Below, piece by piece: positions 20,178 to 31,009 of a DNA stretch of 64,000 bases. The position numbers were made by a program, and so were the translations under genes. The number at the start of each line of letters is the position of its first letter. Within the stretch, counting starts at the first letter, position 1. The stretch covers positions 233,311,324 to 233,375,323 of the forward strand of contig NC_077233.1 of assembly GCF_027887165.1 (NCBI RefSeq). Direction: 5' to 3'. The DNA comes from Monodelphis domestica (taxonomy: Eukaryota > Chordata > Mammalia > Didelphimorphia > Didelphidae). Under the pieces are notes generated by a model that made no database searches, was not told the DNA's origin, and saw only the letters and a list, made by a program, of their open reading frames with translations.

Positions 20178-21836
20178 ATGGGTCAAACTGCCTCATCTCA
20201 TACCTGTTATATTAGACTGTTAATGTCTTTAATTGAAAAGAAAGGTATTAAAGATCTCTGAAGTGAAGATAAAAGCGTTACTTAAGCTGATACTGAAAGC
20301 ATATCCCGAAGTTCCAGCAATAGGAGTTCTGAATGTCCATGAATGGGATCTGATTGGTGATAAAATGAGACAGTCTCAGAAAGAGGGACAGAAAATACCG
20401 CAAGTCAGTTGGAACACCTGGAATATTATCAGGATAGCTTTAAATGCACAGCCATTGCAGCATTCAGACACTAAGGAGGAAAGATCCTCACAGATGCAAG
20501 AGGAAAAGCAACCTCTTTCTAGCCCTGATTCTCAGAATGCTGAAAGCCTCTTAAAAGCAGAACCAGCTGAGGTTCCCCTGCCTCCTCCGCCTTTTGAGGA
20601 GATAGCTTCTGCTCCAACCTATCCCTCAGAGCAGGTAGCCACAAAGACACCACCGGCAGACGTAACACTCTATCCTAATCTTTTTACAATAACCGATACA
20701 ATTCTAAAAAAGGCAGAGGCTCACCGCCCCCTTCTCCACCATTTAATTCGACTTTTCACAACTGTCCTGCTCCACCCCACACACCTAGGTCGCCAGAAGT
20801 CACTAAGACTGTATCAGTGAAAAAGATATGGAGAGAGAGCCATCAGGGGAAACCACAGAAGTTCTGCGGTGTTAAGAAATAACCCAGAAAACCCCAATGA
20901 ACAGGTGGCAGAGTACAGACCTCTTGATTACAAGACTTTGAAAGCCTTTAGAGATACTGTAGCGCAGAACGGAAACACAGCTCCATTTACTATTGCCCTC
21001 ATTAAAAATATTAGTCAGCAGTTCCTCATACCTGATGATTGGGAAGTAATAGCTGAATCTGCACTCAGTGGTGGAGATTATTTAACTTGGAGATTAAAAT
21101 TTCAGGATTTTTGTCAGGAACAGGCTTCTAATAACAGACGAGCGGGATTAGACATTACATATGAGCAGTTAGCAGGACAAGGAGAGTTTAAAGCCATTGA
21201 AAGGCAAATTGCATGCACGGAGCAGGTCTATGGCCAGATCTCCCTCGCGGCAAAGAGAGCATGGCAAACTCTGACTAATAAGGACGAGGTAGCAAACTCT
21301 TATAGGAAAATTATACAAAAACAAAATGAGAGCGTTGCAGATTTTGTGGATAGATTGTCGCTAGCGATAAAAAGGCAGATTCCACAGGAGGGAGCAGCTG
21401 CGGTTTTATTGAGAGACTTGGCCTGTAGGAATTCAAACTCCGATGCAAGGAAGGCATTAGCTCCGATTAAAGCCACTGGTACTTTAACAGATTTCCTAAG
21501 AGCTTGCCAGGACATAGGCACATTTGAGCATCAATCTGTTTTAGCAGCACAGGTCAGAGAGCCTAAAGGTCAGTGTTTTTCCTGTGGCCAAACAGATCAC
21601 TTGTCACAGAATCACAAGCAACAGAAAGGTTGCAGGAACAAGAGGAAGGAATCTCAGCTGTGTGACCCTGGGCAAGTCACTTGACCCCCATTGCCTAGCC
21701 CTTACCACTCTTCTGCCTCGGAGCCAATACATAGTATTGACTCCAAGACGGAAGGTAAGGGTTTTAAAAAAAAAGAGGAAGGAATCACACCTTTACCCCA
21801 GGCTTTTGGGTACCAAGAATATTGGGGTGTTCCAAG
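20178..21836 (+). pseudogene. gag: Decayed gag of a class II (betaretrovirus-like) endogenous retrovirus
   Basis: An ATG at 20,178 opens with Met-Gly-Gln-Thr, a myristoylation signal typical of retroviral matrix. The matrix-like part continues in another frame (from about 20,233), followed by a proline-rich stretch, a capsid region (about 20,900-21,500) with a recognisable major homology region at about 21,310-21,370, and a zinc knuckle near 21,575. Capsid and matrix resemble betaretroviral Gag such as JSRV by pattern. Breaks: a frameshift between 20,230 and 20,262, a further frame change in the proline-rich part near 20,715, a stop at 20,818, loss of the last knuckle cysteine, and a SINE in the nucleocapsid region. 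No pro, pol or env follows. It cannot make a functional protein. Confidence 0.8.
21654..21773 (+). mobile_element. 5'-truncated tRNA-derived SINE inserted in gag
   Basis: Carries the SINE right half (GACCCTGGGCAAGTCACTT core to GGTAAGGG tail and A run). A 13-base duplication AGAGGAAGGAATC flanks it at 21,641-21,653 and 21,774-21,786, proving insertion into the retroviral nucleocapsid sequence by target-primed reverse transcription. Confidence 0.92.
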
Positions 21837-21972
21837 GGAAATCTGGCCTCAAGCACTTCCCAGCTGGGTGACCCTGGGCAAGTCACTTAACCCCCACTGT
21901 CTAGCCCTTACCACTCTTCTGCCTTGGAACCAATACACAGTATTGATTCTAAGGTGGAAGGTAAAGGATTAA
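21837..21972 (+). mobile_element. 5'-truncated tRNA-derived SINE
   Basis: Second partial copy 65 bases after the one in gag, from the CTGGCCTCA block to GGAAGGTAAAGG. It marks where recognisable retroviral sequence ends. No clear TSD. Confidence 0.85.
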
Positions 21973-22054
21973 TATATATTATATTTGAGAAGAGTCCTTT
22001 GTTCACTTTGTCTTTCTGTATAAAGTCTTTCCTAGTTCCAAATCATATTAATGC

Positions 22055-22180
22055 CCCATAATACTAATACACAGCACTAGTCACCCTTCTCAAAAAATTT
22101 CCAGTAGCTTCCTATTGACTCTAGGATAAAATACAAAATATTCTTCCTAACTCCCACCTACCTTTCTAGGCTTCTTTCTT
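22055..22180 (+). mobile_element. L2 LINE relic, left segment
   Basis: CCAGTAGCTTCCTATTGACTCTAGGATAAAATAC is the conserved L2 block before the 3' end (quoted in part: CTTCCTATTGACTC). Interrupted by an L1. Confidence 0.65.
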
Positions 22181-22500
22181 TCCTTTAAATATTTTATTTT
22201 TCCCCAATTACATGTAAAAACCATTTTTAACATTCTTTATAAAAATTTTTTGAGTTCCAAATTCTCATCCTCCTTCCCTTCATCCCTCCCTGAGAGGGTA
22301 AGCAATTTGATATAGATCTCACATGTACAATCATGTAAAAATAATTTTTTTATACTAGTCATTTTGTGGAAGAGATCTTGAAGCAAAAAAAAAAAAGAGC
22401 AAAGAAAGTGCAATATAATATGGTTTTGTCTGCATTCAGTTCATTCATTCTCTGGAGGCACTTGGTATTTTTCATCATGAGTTCTAAGCTTGTTTCTGAA
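22181..22500 (-). mobile_element. L1 3' end inserted in L2
   Basis: Minus-strand L1 3' UTR (CCCCAATTACATGTAAAAAC, CTCACATGTACAATCATG, TTTTTCATCATGAGTTC). It splits the L2 relic. Confidence 0.78.
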
Positions 22501-22870
22501 TCCCCTTTGCCTTCTGCTGTTCCCCATCTCCTCTCTCTATGTCTTTACAAGGTGGTCCCCCATGTCCAGAATCCATCCCTCTCTCACTCAGACATCTTAG
22601 AATCCTTAAACTTTGCTGAAAGCACAGCTCAGATGCCATCTTCTACACATAACCTTTTATGAATCTCCCAGTTGTTAATGTTCTGTCCCACTTTAAATTA
22701 TTTTATTTCGTTTTGTTCTTTTTGTATTTACTTACCTCTGTAGAGGCTGTATCCTCACCAGGAGAATGTAAGTTCCTTGATGGCAAAGATTGTCTCTTTT
22801 TGTCTTGGTAGCCCAGAACCTTCTATCTCAAAGGCATTTGACAAATGTTAGTAGAATTGACTTAAAGCTA
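22501..22870 (+). mobile_element. L2 LINE relic, 3' end
   Basis: AGATGCCATCTTCTACACATAAC then GAATGTAAGTTCCTTGATGG and a final CATTTGACAAATGTTAG block: typical L2 3' terminus (motifs partly abbreviated). Confidence 0.65.
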
Positions 22871-22929
22871 ATCTAACCCTTACCCAAAATTTGAATTTCC
22901 AGCCCTCTGTTTTGATTGGTTAGTTGGTT

Positions 22930-23054
22930 GATTGATTGTTGTCCTTTGTACTTGAAAAGGACCGAAGTGACATCCCTTATGTCTTTTGACTTACACATAA
23001 ACTGGGCTTAAGTGAGGTAAAGTTACACAGAATCATCAGCTTCACTCTCTTTTT
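22930..23054 (+). mobile_element. Same unnamed repeat family, copy 2, left segment
   Basis: GTTGTCCTTTGTACTTGAAA, GACCGAAGTGACATCCC, CTTCACTCTCTTT. It resumes at 23,251 after a SINE whose TSD is TCACTCTCTTT / TCACATTCTCTTT. Confidence 0.65.
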
Positions 23055-23250
23055 TTAAATAGACTCTTACCTATTGTCTTAGAATCAATACTATGTACTA
23101 GTTCTAAGGCAGAAGAGTGATAAGAGCTAGGCAGTGGGGTTAAAGGACTGCCCAGGGTCACATAGCTAGGAAGTATCTAAGGTCAAATTTGAACCCAGGA
23201 TCTTCTATCTCTGGACCTGACTCTGGCTACTGAGCCACCTAGATGCACCC
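23055..23250 (-). mobile_element. tRNA-derived SINE inside the unnamed repeat
   Basis: Minus-strand copy (TTACCTATTGTCTTAGAATC to CCACCTAGATGCACCCC). Confidence 0.9.
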
Positions 23251-23345
23251 CCTCACATTCTCTTTCAGAGTTACAGAAGTCCAATGGCAAGACAAAAGTC
23301 AAGGCTCCAGCTGATGGCTCAAGACACTTCTAGTGACAAGAAACT
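23251..23345 (+). mobile_element. Same unnamed repeat family, copy 2, right segment
   Basis: CTTTCAGAGTTACAGAAGTCC, ATGGCAAGACAAAAGTCAAGG, reverse of the end of the copy at 1,296. Confidence 0.65.
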
Positions 23346-23439
23346 TATTATTTTCAAGGTCAAGTCAGTCTATTTTTCAGTATCTTGGTTCGTTAGAGCT
23401 TGATTTATAAATGCACATGCATATACAGACCTATTTATG

Positions 23440-23501
23440 AGAGAGACAGAGAGAGACACAGAGACAGAGACACAGAGACAGAGAGACAGAGACGGAGAAA
23501 C

Positions 23502-23532
<31 letters not shown>
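23440..23532 (+). repeat. (GACA)n/(GAGACA)n simple repeat
   Basis: GA-rich repeat ending in a run of GACA units. Confidence 0.95.
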
Positions 23533-24529
23533 GAGCTTAAACTTCTCTTTATAACTTCCAACTATTGTTCTTAGCTCTTCCTTCTGGAATCAAGTAAAAA
23601 ATTTTTATTCTTCTTTGATATAATATTTTTGCTATACTTTAAGCTCCACGCCTTATCCCAAACTTCCCTTTTGCCTAGCACCGTATTTCATAGCAGCCGT
23701 TTAATAAAATGTTTGTCAAATGGAATTGAACATTAGAAAATAACTGCCAAATCACATCTTCCACATATAACCTAAAGTCTTCTCCAAGCTAAATGTTCCA
23801 ACTCATTTAACCAGTCCCTTATCGCCTGGATTGACCTCTTTTGAACATGTTCAGCTTCTCAGTTTGTCTTCTCAAATCAGTTTTTCCCGTTGGAGGGTCT
23901 GGGGTTCCAGCTGTGAATTCCTACCAGGACAGAGAGAACCACAATGTGATAGCAAAAAGAACTTTCATTGAATAGAGACAAGCCCACAGTCAAGCAGCAG
24001 GAGAGAAGTCCCATAGATCTATTCTAAATGGTTATCTGTAGGGGACCTTTCAGGCATCACTGGCTAGACGGGAAGGAAGGCTTGAATGAATTTAATTAGT
24101 GTAGTCCCTTTTATTCATGCCATCTCTGAGTGAGTCACCCACAGGGTCACATAGCAGATAAGGATAAAAGAGACACAGGAATTCTTTTGGTGCTCCTACC
24201 ACCTGATATTTCTCCTGGATAGGTTCAGATAGTGGTTACCATTATAGCCATGTCATTCCAACTGTACAAACTATATAGTCTTCCTCTTATTTCCTGTCTT
24301 CCTTACCATATTATAATTGATAGAGCTGTGAATTGATTCAATCAATCTAGAAAGCCAGAATTCTAGACAGAAAGAATTCTTCTAAGAAAGAGACTGAAAT
24401 GTCTCTAAAATTACTTAACTCAGAGATCTCACTGCTAGAAATCCTCTGGAATGACCTCCTTCCTTGGAGGATATATCTCATAATAATTTTTTTTAAAGGC
24501 TCCATATATATACATTGAATATTTAGCAA
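23533..24529. other. No gene seen
   Basis: Unassigned, moderately AT-rich. Confidence 0.4.
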
Positions 24530-24650
24530 CATTTTTGCAGTAGCGAAGAATTAGAAATAAGGTAGATGCCCATATATTGGAGAATAAAGAACTTGTAATA
24601 CATGAATGCAATGGAATATATTATTATCATTATTATTATTATTATTAACA
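24530..24650 (+). mobile_element. Old L1 ORF2/3' end, left segment, with TTA repeat
   Basis: TGGAGAATAAAGAACTTGTAATACATG resembles the GGGGAATGGCTGAACAAATTGTGG block of other copies (abbreviated), degraded. A TTA repeat leads into a SINE. Confidence 0.5.
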
Positions 24651-24831
24651 AACCCTTGCCTTCTATCTTAGAATCGAAACTATCAGTTCTAAGACAGAAG
24701 AGTGGTAATGGGATAGGCAATTTGGCTTAAATGACTTGCCCAGGATCACAGAGATAGGAAGTATCTAAGGTCACATTTGACCTCTTGACTCAAGGCCTGG
24801 TTCTATTCACTGTTCTACCTAGTTGCCCCTA
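24651..24831 (-). mobile_element. tRNA-derived SINE inside old L1
   Basis: Minus-strand copy, AAACCCTTGCCTTCTATCTT to ACCTAGTTGCCCC. Confidence 0.88.
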
Positions 24832-25170
24832 CAATTAAATATTATTGTATTGTAAAAAACAACAACAACAATAAATATGATGAATACCAAGAAGCAGAAG
24901 ACATTTCAACTGAGAAATTAGTGACATAAGCAGAACCAGCAAAAATGTATAAACACAGAATATAACAATGCGAATGAAAAGAACAATGATAAAATTGAAA
25001 CTGAACATTGTGAAATTATAATCAGCAAGATTAGCCTAGGAGAGATAAGAGAAGGTACTACTGCCCTCTTTTGATAGAAGTAGGGAACTATGGGTATGGA
25101 CCATTGCATATAATATTATATTTCAATGGTATTACTGAACTTTTTTCTCCTTATTCCTTTATATAAAGAA
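24832..25170 (+). mobile_element. Old L1 3' end, right segment
   Basis: Continues with AAGCAGAACCAGCAAAAATG and a degraded 3' UTR after the SINE at 24,651. Confidence 0.5.
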
Positions 25171-25469
25171 TGACTTTAGAGATAAGAGGAGGAAAGGATA
25201 AATTGGTAAATGGAGGTAATATAAAAAATAAAAGATATCAATGAGATTATTTAAAAAGTAAAATGTCATGCTCAATACTGAACACAGTTTTCCAGATGTG
25301 ACTTAAGTAAAACAGTGTAAGCCAGCATATAAGCTCCTTTGCTCTGTATACTTTTTCTGTTAACATAATTATGTTTCATTTGCAATATCATGCTCCTAAC
25401 TCCCATCAACTTATATTCATGTACCCATATGTCCTCTAAGATCCTTCCCCTTCCCCATATGAATGACTT

Positions 25470-25982
25470 TTCTTTTTTTATTTCCATATTGTTTATTTTT
25501 GTAAGAGAGTGGTCATGTAAAACCAAAACCCCAAAACATCACCCAAATAAACAAGTGAAAAATCTCAAGTTTTCTTCTGCATTCTGACTCCAACAGTTCC
25601 TTCTCTGTGAGTGAATAGCATTCTTTGTCATAAGTCCCTCAGAATTGTCCTGGATCATTTCATTGCTGAGAGATATAGCTAAGTCTATCACAGTCAATCA
25701 TCTCACAGTATTGTTGTTACTCTGTACATTGTTCTCCTGGTTCTACTTTTTTAACTTTGCATCAGTTCATGTAGGTCTTTCTAGCTCTTTCTGAAATCAT
25801 CCTGTTCATCATTTCTTATAGCACAATAGTATTACATCACCATCATATACCACAATTTTTTGTTTAGCCATTATCCCAATTGATGGAGAATCCTTCAATC
25901 TCCCTTCTTTGCCACTATAAAAGGGCAACTATAAATATTTTTGTACAAACAGACCCTTTCCCTTTTTAAAAAAATCCCTTTA
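25470..25982 (-). mobile_element. L1 3' end, first segment of a longer minus-strand copy
   Basis: Minus-strand 3' UTR and ORF2 end (CTCAGAATTGTCCTGGATCA, CACAATAGTATTACATCACC, CCAATTGATGGAGAATCC). Continues after the SINE at 25,997. AAAAAATCCCTTT before it and AAATCTCTTT after it look like the SINE's TSD. Confidence 0.8.
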
Positions 25983-25996
25983 AAAAAATCCCTTTG

Positions 25997-26204
25997 AGGG
26001 GGCAGCTCGGTGGCTCAGTCACCTGGATTGAGAGTCAGGTCTAAAGACAGGAGGTCCTGAGTTCAAATGTGGCCTCAGACACTTCCTAGCTATGTGACCC
26101 TGGGCAAGTCACTTGACCCCCATTGCCTAGCCCTTACCACTCTTCTGCATTGGAATCAATACATAGTATTGATTCCAAATCAGAAAGTAAGGGTTTATTT
26201 TTTT
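25997..26204 (+). mobile_element. tRNA-derived SINE inside minus-strand L1
   Basis: Near-complete copy, GGGGGCAGCTCGGTGGCTCA to AGAAAGTAAGGGTTT. Confidence 0.92.
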
Positions 26205-27020
26205 TAAATCTCTTTGGTTTGGACACCTATCACTGGATCAAAGAGTATGCATTATTTTATATGCCCTTTGGGCATAGTTCCAAATTGCCTTCCAGAATGA
26301 TTGGATCAGTTCACAACTCTACCAGCAATGCATTAGTGTCCCAATTTTGCCATATCCCCCTCCAACATTTATAATTTTCCTTTACTATAATATTGGCCAA
26401 TCTGATATGTATGAGGTGATACCTCAGAGCTGTTTTAAATTTTCATTTCTCTAATAGAAGGATTTAGGATATTTTTTCATATGATTCTTGATAGTTTTGA
26501 TTTCTTTAACTGAAAACTACTTATTCATATCCTTTGACCATTTGTCAACTGGGGGATGACTTGGTTTCTTATAAATTTTACTATTCTCCATATATTTGAG
26601 AAATGAAAACTCTATCAGAGAAATTCATTATAAAACTTTTTCCCCAGTTTATTGTTTACCTTATAATTCTGATGACATTGGTTTTGTTTGCACAAAACTT
26701 TTTAAATTTAATATAGTCAAAATTACTCATTTTGAATCTTGAAATGTTCTCTCTCATTTGGTCACAAATTCTTTCCTTCTCTACAGATTTGACAGGTAAA
26801 CTATTCTATGTTCCCCTACTTTACTTATAATATCACCTTTTATGTCTAAATTATATTCCCATTTTGACTTTATCTTATTATAGAGTATGATATTGGTCTA
26901 CACCTATTTTTTGCCATACTGTTTTCTAGTTTCCCCAGCAATTTTTGTCAAATAGTGAGTTCTTATCCCAAAAGTTGGGATCTTTGGGTTTATCAAACAC
27001 TAGATTGTTAAAGTCATTTA
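26205..27020 (-). mobile_element. L1 ORF2, second segment
   Basis: Minus-strand ORF2 tail continuing from 25,982: GGACACCTATCACTGGATC, CAGTTCACAACTCTACCAGC, TCCTTTGACCATTTGTCAAC, then further into ORF2 (TTTTGACTTTATCTTATTA). Confidence 0.8.
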
Positions 27021-27629
27021 TGAATGACTCTTCTATCATATCTTTTCCAACCTATATTCCAAATATAATAAGCTTTACATTGGGTCCTGTTAAATTTCAT
27101 CTGGATTACAGCCCATCCACTCTGACCTGATTTGCATAGAATCCCTATTCTGTCATCCAAGTCTTAGTTGCCTTTTCCAGTTTTAATAACCCTTCATTCA
27201 TGTCACAGATAAAAATGTTAACTAGGATCAAGGCAGCCTTGTCACATCCCACTAAAGTTTTCCTTCCAGGTTGACACAATAGATTTATGGCTCTAGAGGT
27301 CATCTAGACCAACCATCACATTTTAATGAAGAAACTGAGGCATATACAGTTAAGTCCTCAGTCAAGTGATCTGGACACTGCTGAGTTCCTCATCCCTTTG
27401 AGTCTTCAAACAGAGGCTGAATGGTGACTTCCCAGATACATTATAGTGGAGATTCCTTTGCTATATGTATTGAACTAGATAGTTACTGAAGTCCCTTCTG
27501 ATTTCAAAATTCCATGATTCTGTGATTCAAAACAGTTCCAGCTATAATCTCCTGGGGAGCTTATAACTCATAGGCAAATTCGTATACTATCAGGAGTGTG
27601 CCTGAGTCAGCTTTAGCAGGCTCAACAGA
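27021..27629. other. No gene seen
   Basis: An old MIR-like fragment near 27,290-27,400 (TTAATGAAGAAACTGAGGC); otherwise unassigned. Confidence 0.4.
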
Positions 27630-27797
27630 GGGGGCAGCTGGGTAACTCAGTGGATTGAGAGCTAGGCCTAGAGACAGGATGATCCTAGGTTCAAATCTGA
27701 CCTCAGACACGTCCTGACTGTGTGACCCTGGGCAAGTCACTTAACTCCTGTTGCCTAGCCCTTAGAATTATTAATTCTAAGGTGGAAGGTGAGAGTT
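27630..27797 (+). mobile_element. tRNA-derived SINE
   Basis: GGGGCAGCTGGGTAACTCAG to GGTGGAAGGTGAGAG; lacks part of the 3' half. Confidence 0.9.
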
Positions 27798-28119
27798 AAA
27801 AAGAAAGAAACAAGCTCAACAGAGCTAATTGTTAAATTTTCAAAGTGAGCATTTATACCTTGGAAATTGAAAAACAACACAAATAAGAAACTGATTTATT
27901 ATTTTGTCCATTGTCTAAACTAAGAAAAGGATGGAAAATATGTTAACAATACAGATTAAACTTAAAAGGATGCCCTGCATATTTTTTTATCTTCAGAAAG
28001 CCCATTATTAAACATTTATCAATACACTCCTGACTATAATTCAATGTAAATTTATAAGAGAAAGCACTAATTACTAGAGGAAACAGTGACGTTTTCATAG
28101 AAGTGAGCCATGCCTTGAA

Positions 28120-28570
28120 GGAATATGAGGATTCTAAGAGGCAGAGATAATGCGAGAGCATATTCTAAGCATGACAGATGGCTCACATAAATGCATAAAA
28201 GGTGGGAGATGGAGGGCTGAATTTGAGAAATGGCTGGTAGTATAGTTTAACCAAAATGCAGAGTGTGTACAGGGAGGTAGAATGAAATAAGGTTGGAAAG
28301 GTAAAATGGCTTGAATTTGTGGAAGGTCCTAAAGGCAAGGCTGAATTTTCTGTTTATCTTAAAGCCAATAAGGAATCACTGAAATCTTTTAGCAGGTTAG
28401 TGACGTGGTCATATTTGGGCGTTGGAAAGGTACATTTTTTCAGCATCCTGGAGGAGAAATTGGAGTAAGGAGTCAATGGAGGCAGGAAAGGCAGTAAGAA
28501 GCCTATCATAGTAGACCAGGTAAGAGGTGATGAAAGACTAAATAAGGTTGGTAGGCTTGTATGTGGAGAG
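28120..28570 (+). mobile_element. Ancient interspersed repeat, unnamed family, copy 1
   Basis: AAAGCCAATAAGGAATCACTG, TTTAGCAGGTTAGTGACGTG, CTATCATAGTAGACCAGGTAAGAGGTGATG (abbreviated) form an order I recognise from a widespread mammalian repeat. Similar blocks occur at 31,010 and 48,000. Confidence 0.5.
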
Positions 28571-28959
28571 ATGGGGTCACCATAAGATCATTTCTGCCTC
28601 CAACGTCTTATGACTCTTAATTTTTATATAACACTTTGTCAATCTTTTAACTGCTATATAAGTGTCAGTTATTATTATTTATGAATGCCTCAAGTAAGAA
28701 GGTAAAATTCATGACCTCCAAGTTCCCTTTCAACTTCTGAATTCTGTATTTCTCATTCTATGACTCATTGCCTTCATGAAAATTAAATGGGCCTCCTATT
28801 GAGGCAAGCCACCAGGCAGACAACATTCCATGTCTCAGACATCTCCCTCCTTCTTCCTGCCAGTGAAAATTATTTATCCTGTGCCCTATTTTCTGCTTGG
28901 AGCCAATGAATGGGAACTGATGGTGGTAGCAATAATAGTTAACATTTATTAAGCTCCTA

Positions 28960-29062
28960 CTGAGTAAAACAGCTTGAGGTAGTAGAAAGAGAACAAATTA
29001 CATTTGGAATTAGAGGATCTGGGTTCAAAAACTAGTACCATCTGTTAGCTGAGTGACCTATA
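28960..29062 (+). mobile_element. CORE-type SINE, head
   Basis: AGTAGAAAGAGAACAAATTAC, GAGGATCTGGGTTCAAA; right half absent. Confidence 0.55.
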
Positions 29063-29105
29063 AAATGATGGATCTCTCCTTAGAGGAAGGGATATGATGG
29101 GGTAG

Positions 29106-29348
29106 ATGTTGTTCAATTGTTTTCCAGCTCTTTGTGATCCTGTTTGTGATTTGGGGAGCAGGGAAAAGTAGTTGAATGGTTTGCCATTTTCTTCTCTAGC
29201 TCATTTTACAGCTGAGGTACTTTGACAGTGTTGAGTGACTTGGCCAGGTTCACACAGTAAGTGTCTGAAGCCAGATTTGAATTCAGGAAGATGAGTCTTC
29301 CTGATTCTAGACTTATTGCTCTCTCTAAGTACACCACCTAGCTGCCCC
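29106..29348 (-). mobile_element. MAR1-type SINE
   Basis: Minus-strand: TGTTGTTCAATTGTTTTCCAG, TTGCCATTTTCTTCTCTAGC, TACACCACCTAGCTGCCCC. Retains the far 3' end of the family. Confidence 0.9.
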
Positions 29349-29359
29349 ACATAATGGGG

Positions 29360-29495
29360 AAATAGAGTAATATTGTGGGGAAAATGCTGGATATGGAGAT
29401 AAAGATCCTAGGCTCAAATCCCATATCTGCTATTTATTACCTATGTGACCTTGGATAAGTTAATTATCCTCTCTAGGTCTCCATCTCCTTATTGA
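29360..29495 (+). mobile_element. CORE-type SINE, interrupted at its end by a tiny L1
   Basis: AAAATGCTGGATATGGAGAT, TATGTGACCTTGGATAAG, CCATCTCCTTATTGAACTAG. Confidence 0.6.
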
Positions 29496-29510
29496 ACTAG
29501 ATGACTTTTT

Positions 29511-29591
29511 TTTAAATAATTTTTTATTTGATCATTTCCAAGCATTATTCATTAGAGACAAAGATCATTTTCTTTTCCTCCCCACCCCCCT
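29511..29591 (-). mobile_element. Very short L1 3' end insertion
   Basis: About 80 bases of minus-strand L1 3' UTR (TTATTTGATCATTTCCAAGC, TTATTCATTAGAGACA). A perfect 15-base TSD ACTAGATGACTTTTT flanks it (29,496-29,510 and 29,592-29,606). Confidence 0.9.
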
Positions 29592-29611
29592 ACTAGATGA
29601 CTTTTTAAAAA

Positions 29612-29777
29612 ATTAAACCCTTACCTTCTGGCTTAGAATCAATATTGTATGTTAGTTCCAAGACAGACTAGGCACTAGGGATTAAGTGATTTGCCAAAGA
29701 TCACACAGCTAGGAAGTATCTGAGGTCCTCCCATCTCTAGGCATGGCTCTCAATCCACTGACTCACCCAGCTGCCCC
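29612..29777 (-). mobile_element. tRNA-derived SINE
   Basis: Minus-strand copy, AAACCCTTACCTTCTGGCTT to ACCCAGCTGCCCC; internal deletions. Confidence 0.9.
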
Positions 29778-29779
29778 TG

Positions 29780-30384
29780 AACTAAATGACTTCTGAGATC
29801 TCTTCCTGTTCTCTGTTCATGATTCTATGAATTCTTATGTTCTCTCCAAGATGTAACTTCTATACAAAGAGAATCTGCTAGGGAAGATACCTATAAATCA
29901 TGATCACTAACCTTTAGGGACTTATAGTCTAGTAACAGGAAAGATACCAGCAAAAATAAATGTAAGGCACAATTTTAGATAATGTGCTCACTAGAGGCGC
30001 ACCTCTCCCACCTTGGAATTCTCTATGCCAATAAAATTAAAGATCCAGTCCTTCTCCTAAGTTACCTAGAGAGTTGCAACAAGATGGAGAAGAAATCAGA
30101 AAAAAAAAAACTTTTTGAAGAAGATGGCCTTTTTTGTTGGGCTTTAAATAATATGTGCAGAAATTCAGCAAGAAGAAAAAAGGAAGGAGGACATCTCAAG
30201 TATCAAAAAGAAAAAATCTTCAATGAGGATAAAAAGGTATGAGAATGTCCTATATAAATTGGTAGTTTTAGGAGCAGAGAGTTATCTGGTATGGCTGAAG
30301 AGTGGAAGATATGGAGGACGTTAATAGATAAATTATGGAAAGGTGAGTTGACACATTGTAGAGGGGCTTAAATAATAACCAACA
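29780..30384. other. No gene seen
   Basis: An 86-codon Lys-rich open frame at 29,982 has no recognisable domain and is not called as a gene. Confidence 0.4.
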
Positions 30385-31000
30385 GATGGCTTTTTAACTT
30401 GACTTGGGTGAACTGATCCAACCATTCCAGAGGGAAATTTGGAATTATATCCAAAGGACTATAAAATTGTGCAGACCCTCTGATCTGGTCATGTCATTTC
30501 TGGATCTGTATCCCAAAGAGATAATTAAAAAAGCAGAAAGACCCTACTTAAACAAAAAAATATTCACAGCTGTGCTCTTTCTGGTGGCAAAGAATTGGAA
30601 ATTGAGGGGGTTCCCATTAATTGGGGAATGGCTGAATAAATTGTGGTACATGTTGGTAATGTAATACTATTGTGCTATAAGAAACAATAAGCGAGATGAT
30701 TTCAGAAAAAGCTGGAAAGATCTACAGAAATGGATGCAAAATGGGGAGAACGTCATACATAGTGGCAACAATATTAGATGATGGTTATTTCTGAAAACTT
30801 GGCTACTCTCAGCAATGCACTTTTCTAGGATAATCCTGAAAGGCTTATGACAGGGAATGCTATCCACCGCCAGACAAAGGGCTGTTGGAGTTGTCTTTCA
30901 CATCAGTGTATCTGGTTTTATTTTGGGATTTGGGTTATGTATGAGTTTGCTCTTATAATGACCAATGTGGAAGTGGGTTTTGCATAATTAAAAATGAAAA
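30385..31000 (+). mobile_element. L1 ORF2 end and 3' UTR
   Basis: Encodes ELIQPFQREIWNYIQ, LDLYPKEIIKKAE and FLVAKNWKLRGFPLIGEW, the ORF2 C-terminus, then the 3' UTR (CATCAGTGTATCTGGTTTTA). The 86-codon open frame at 30,404 is this remnant. Confidence 0.85.
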
Positions 31001-31009
31001 GAAAAAAGA

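Noticed and set aside
30404-30664. 86-codon frame as a host gene
   Set aside because: It is an L1 ORF2 remnant.
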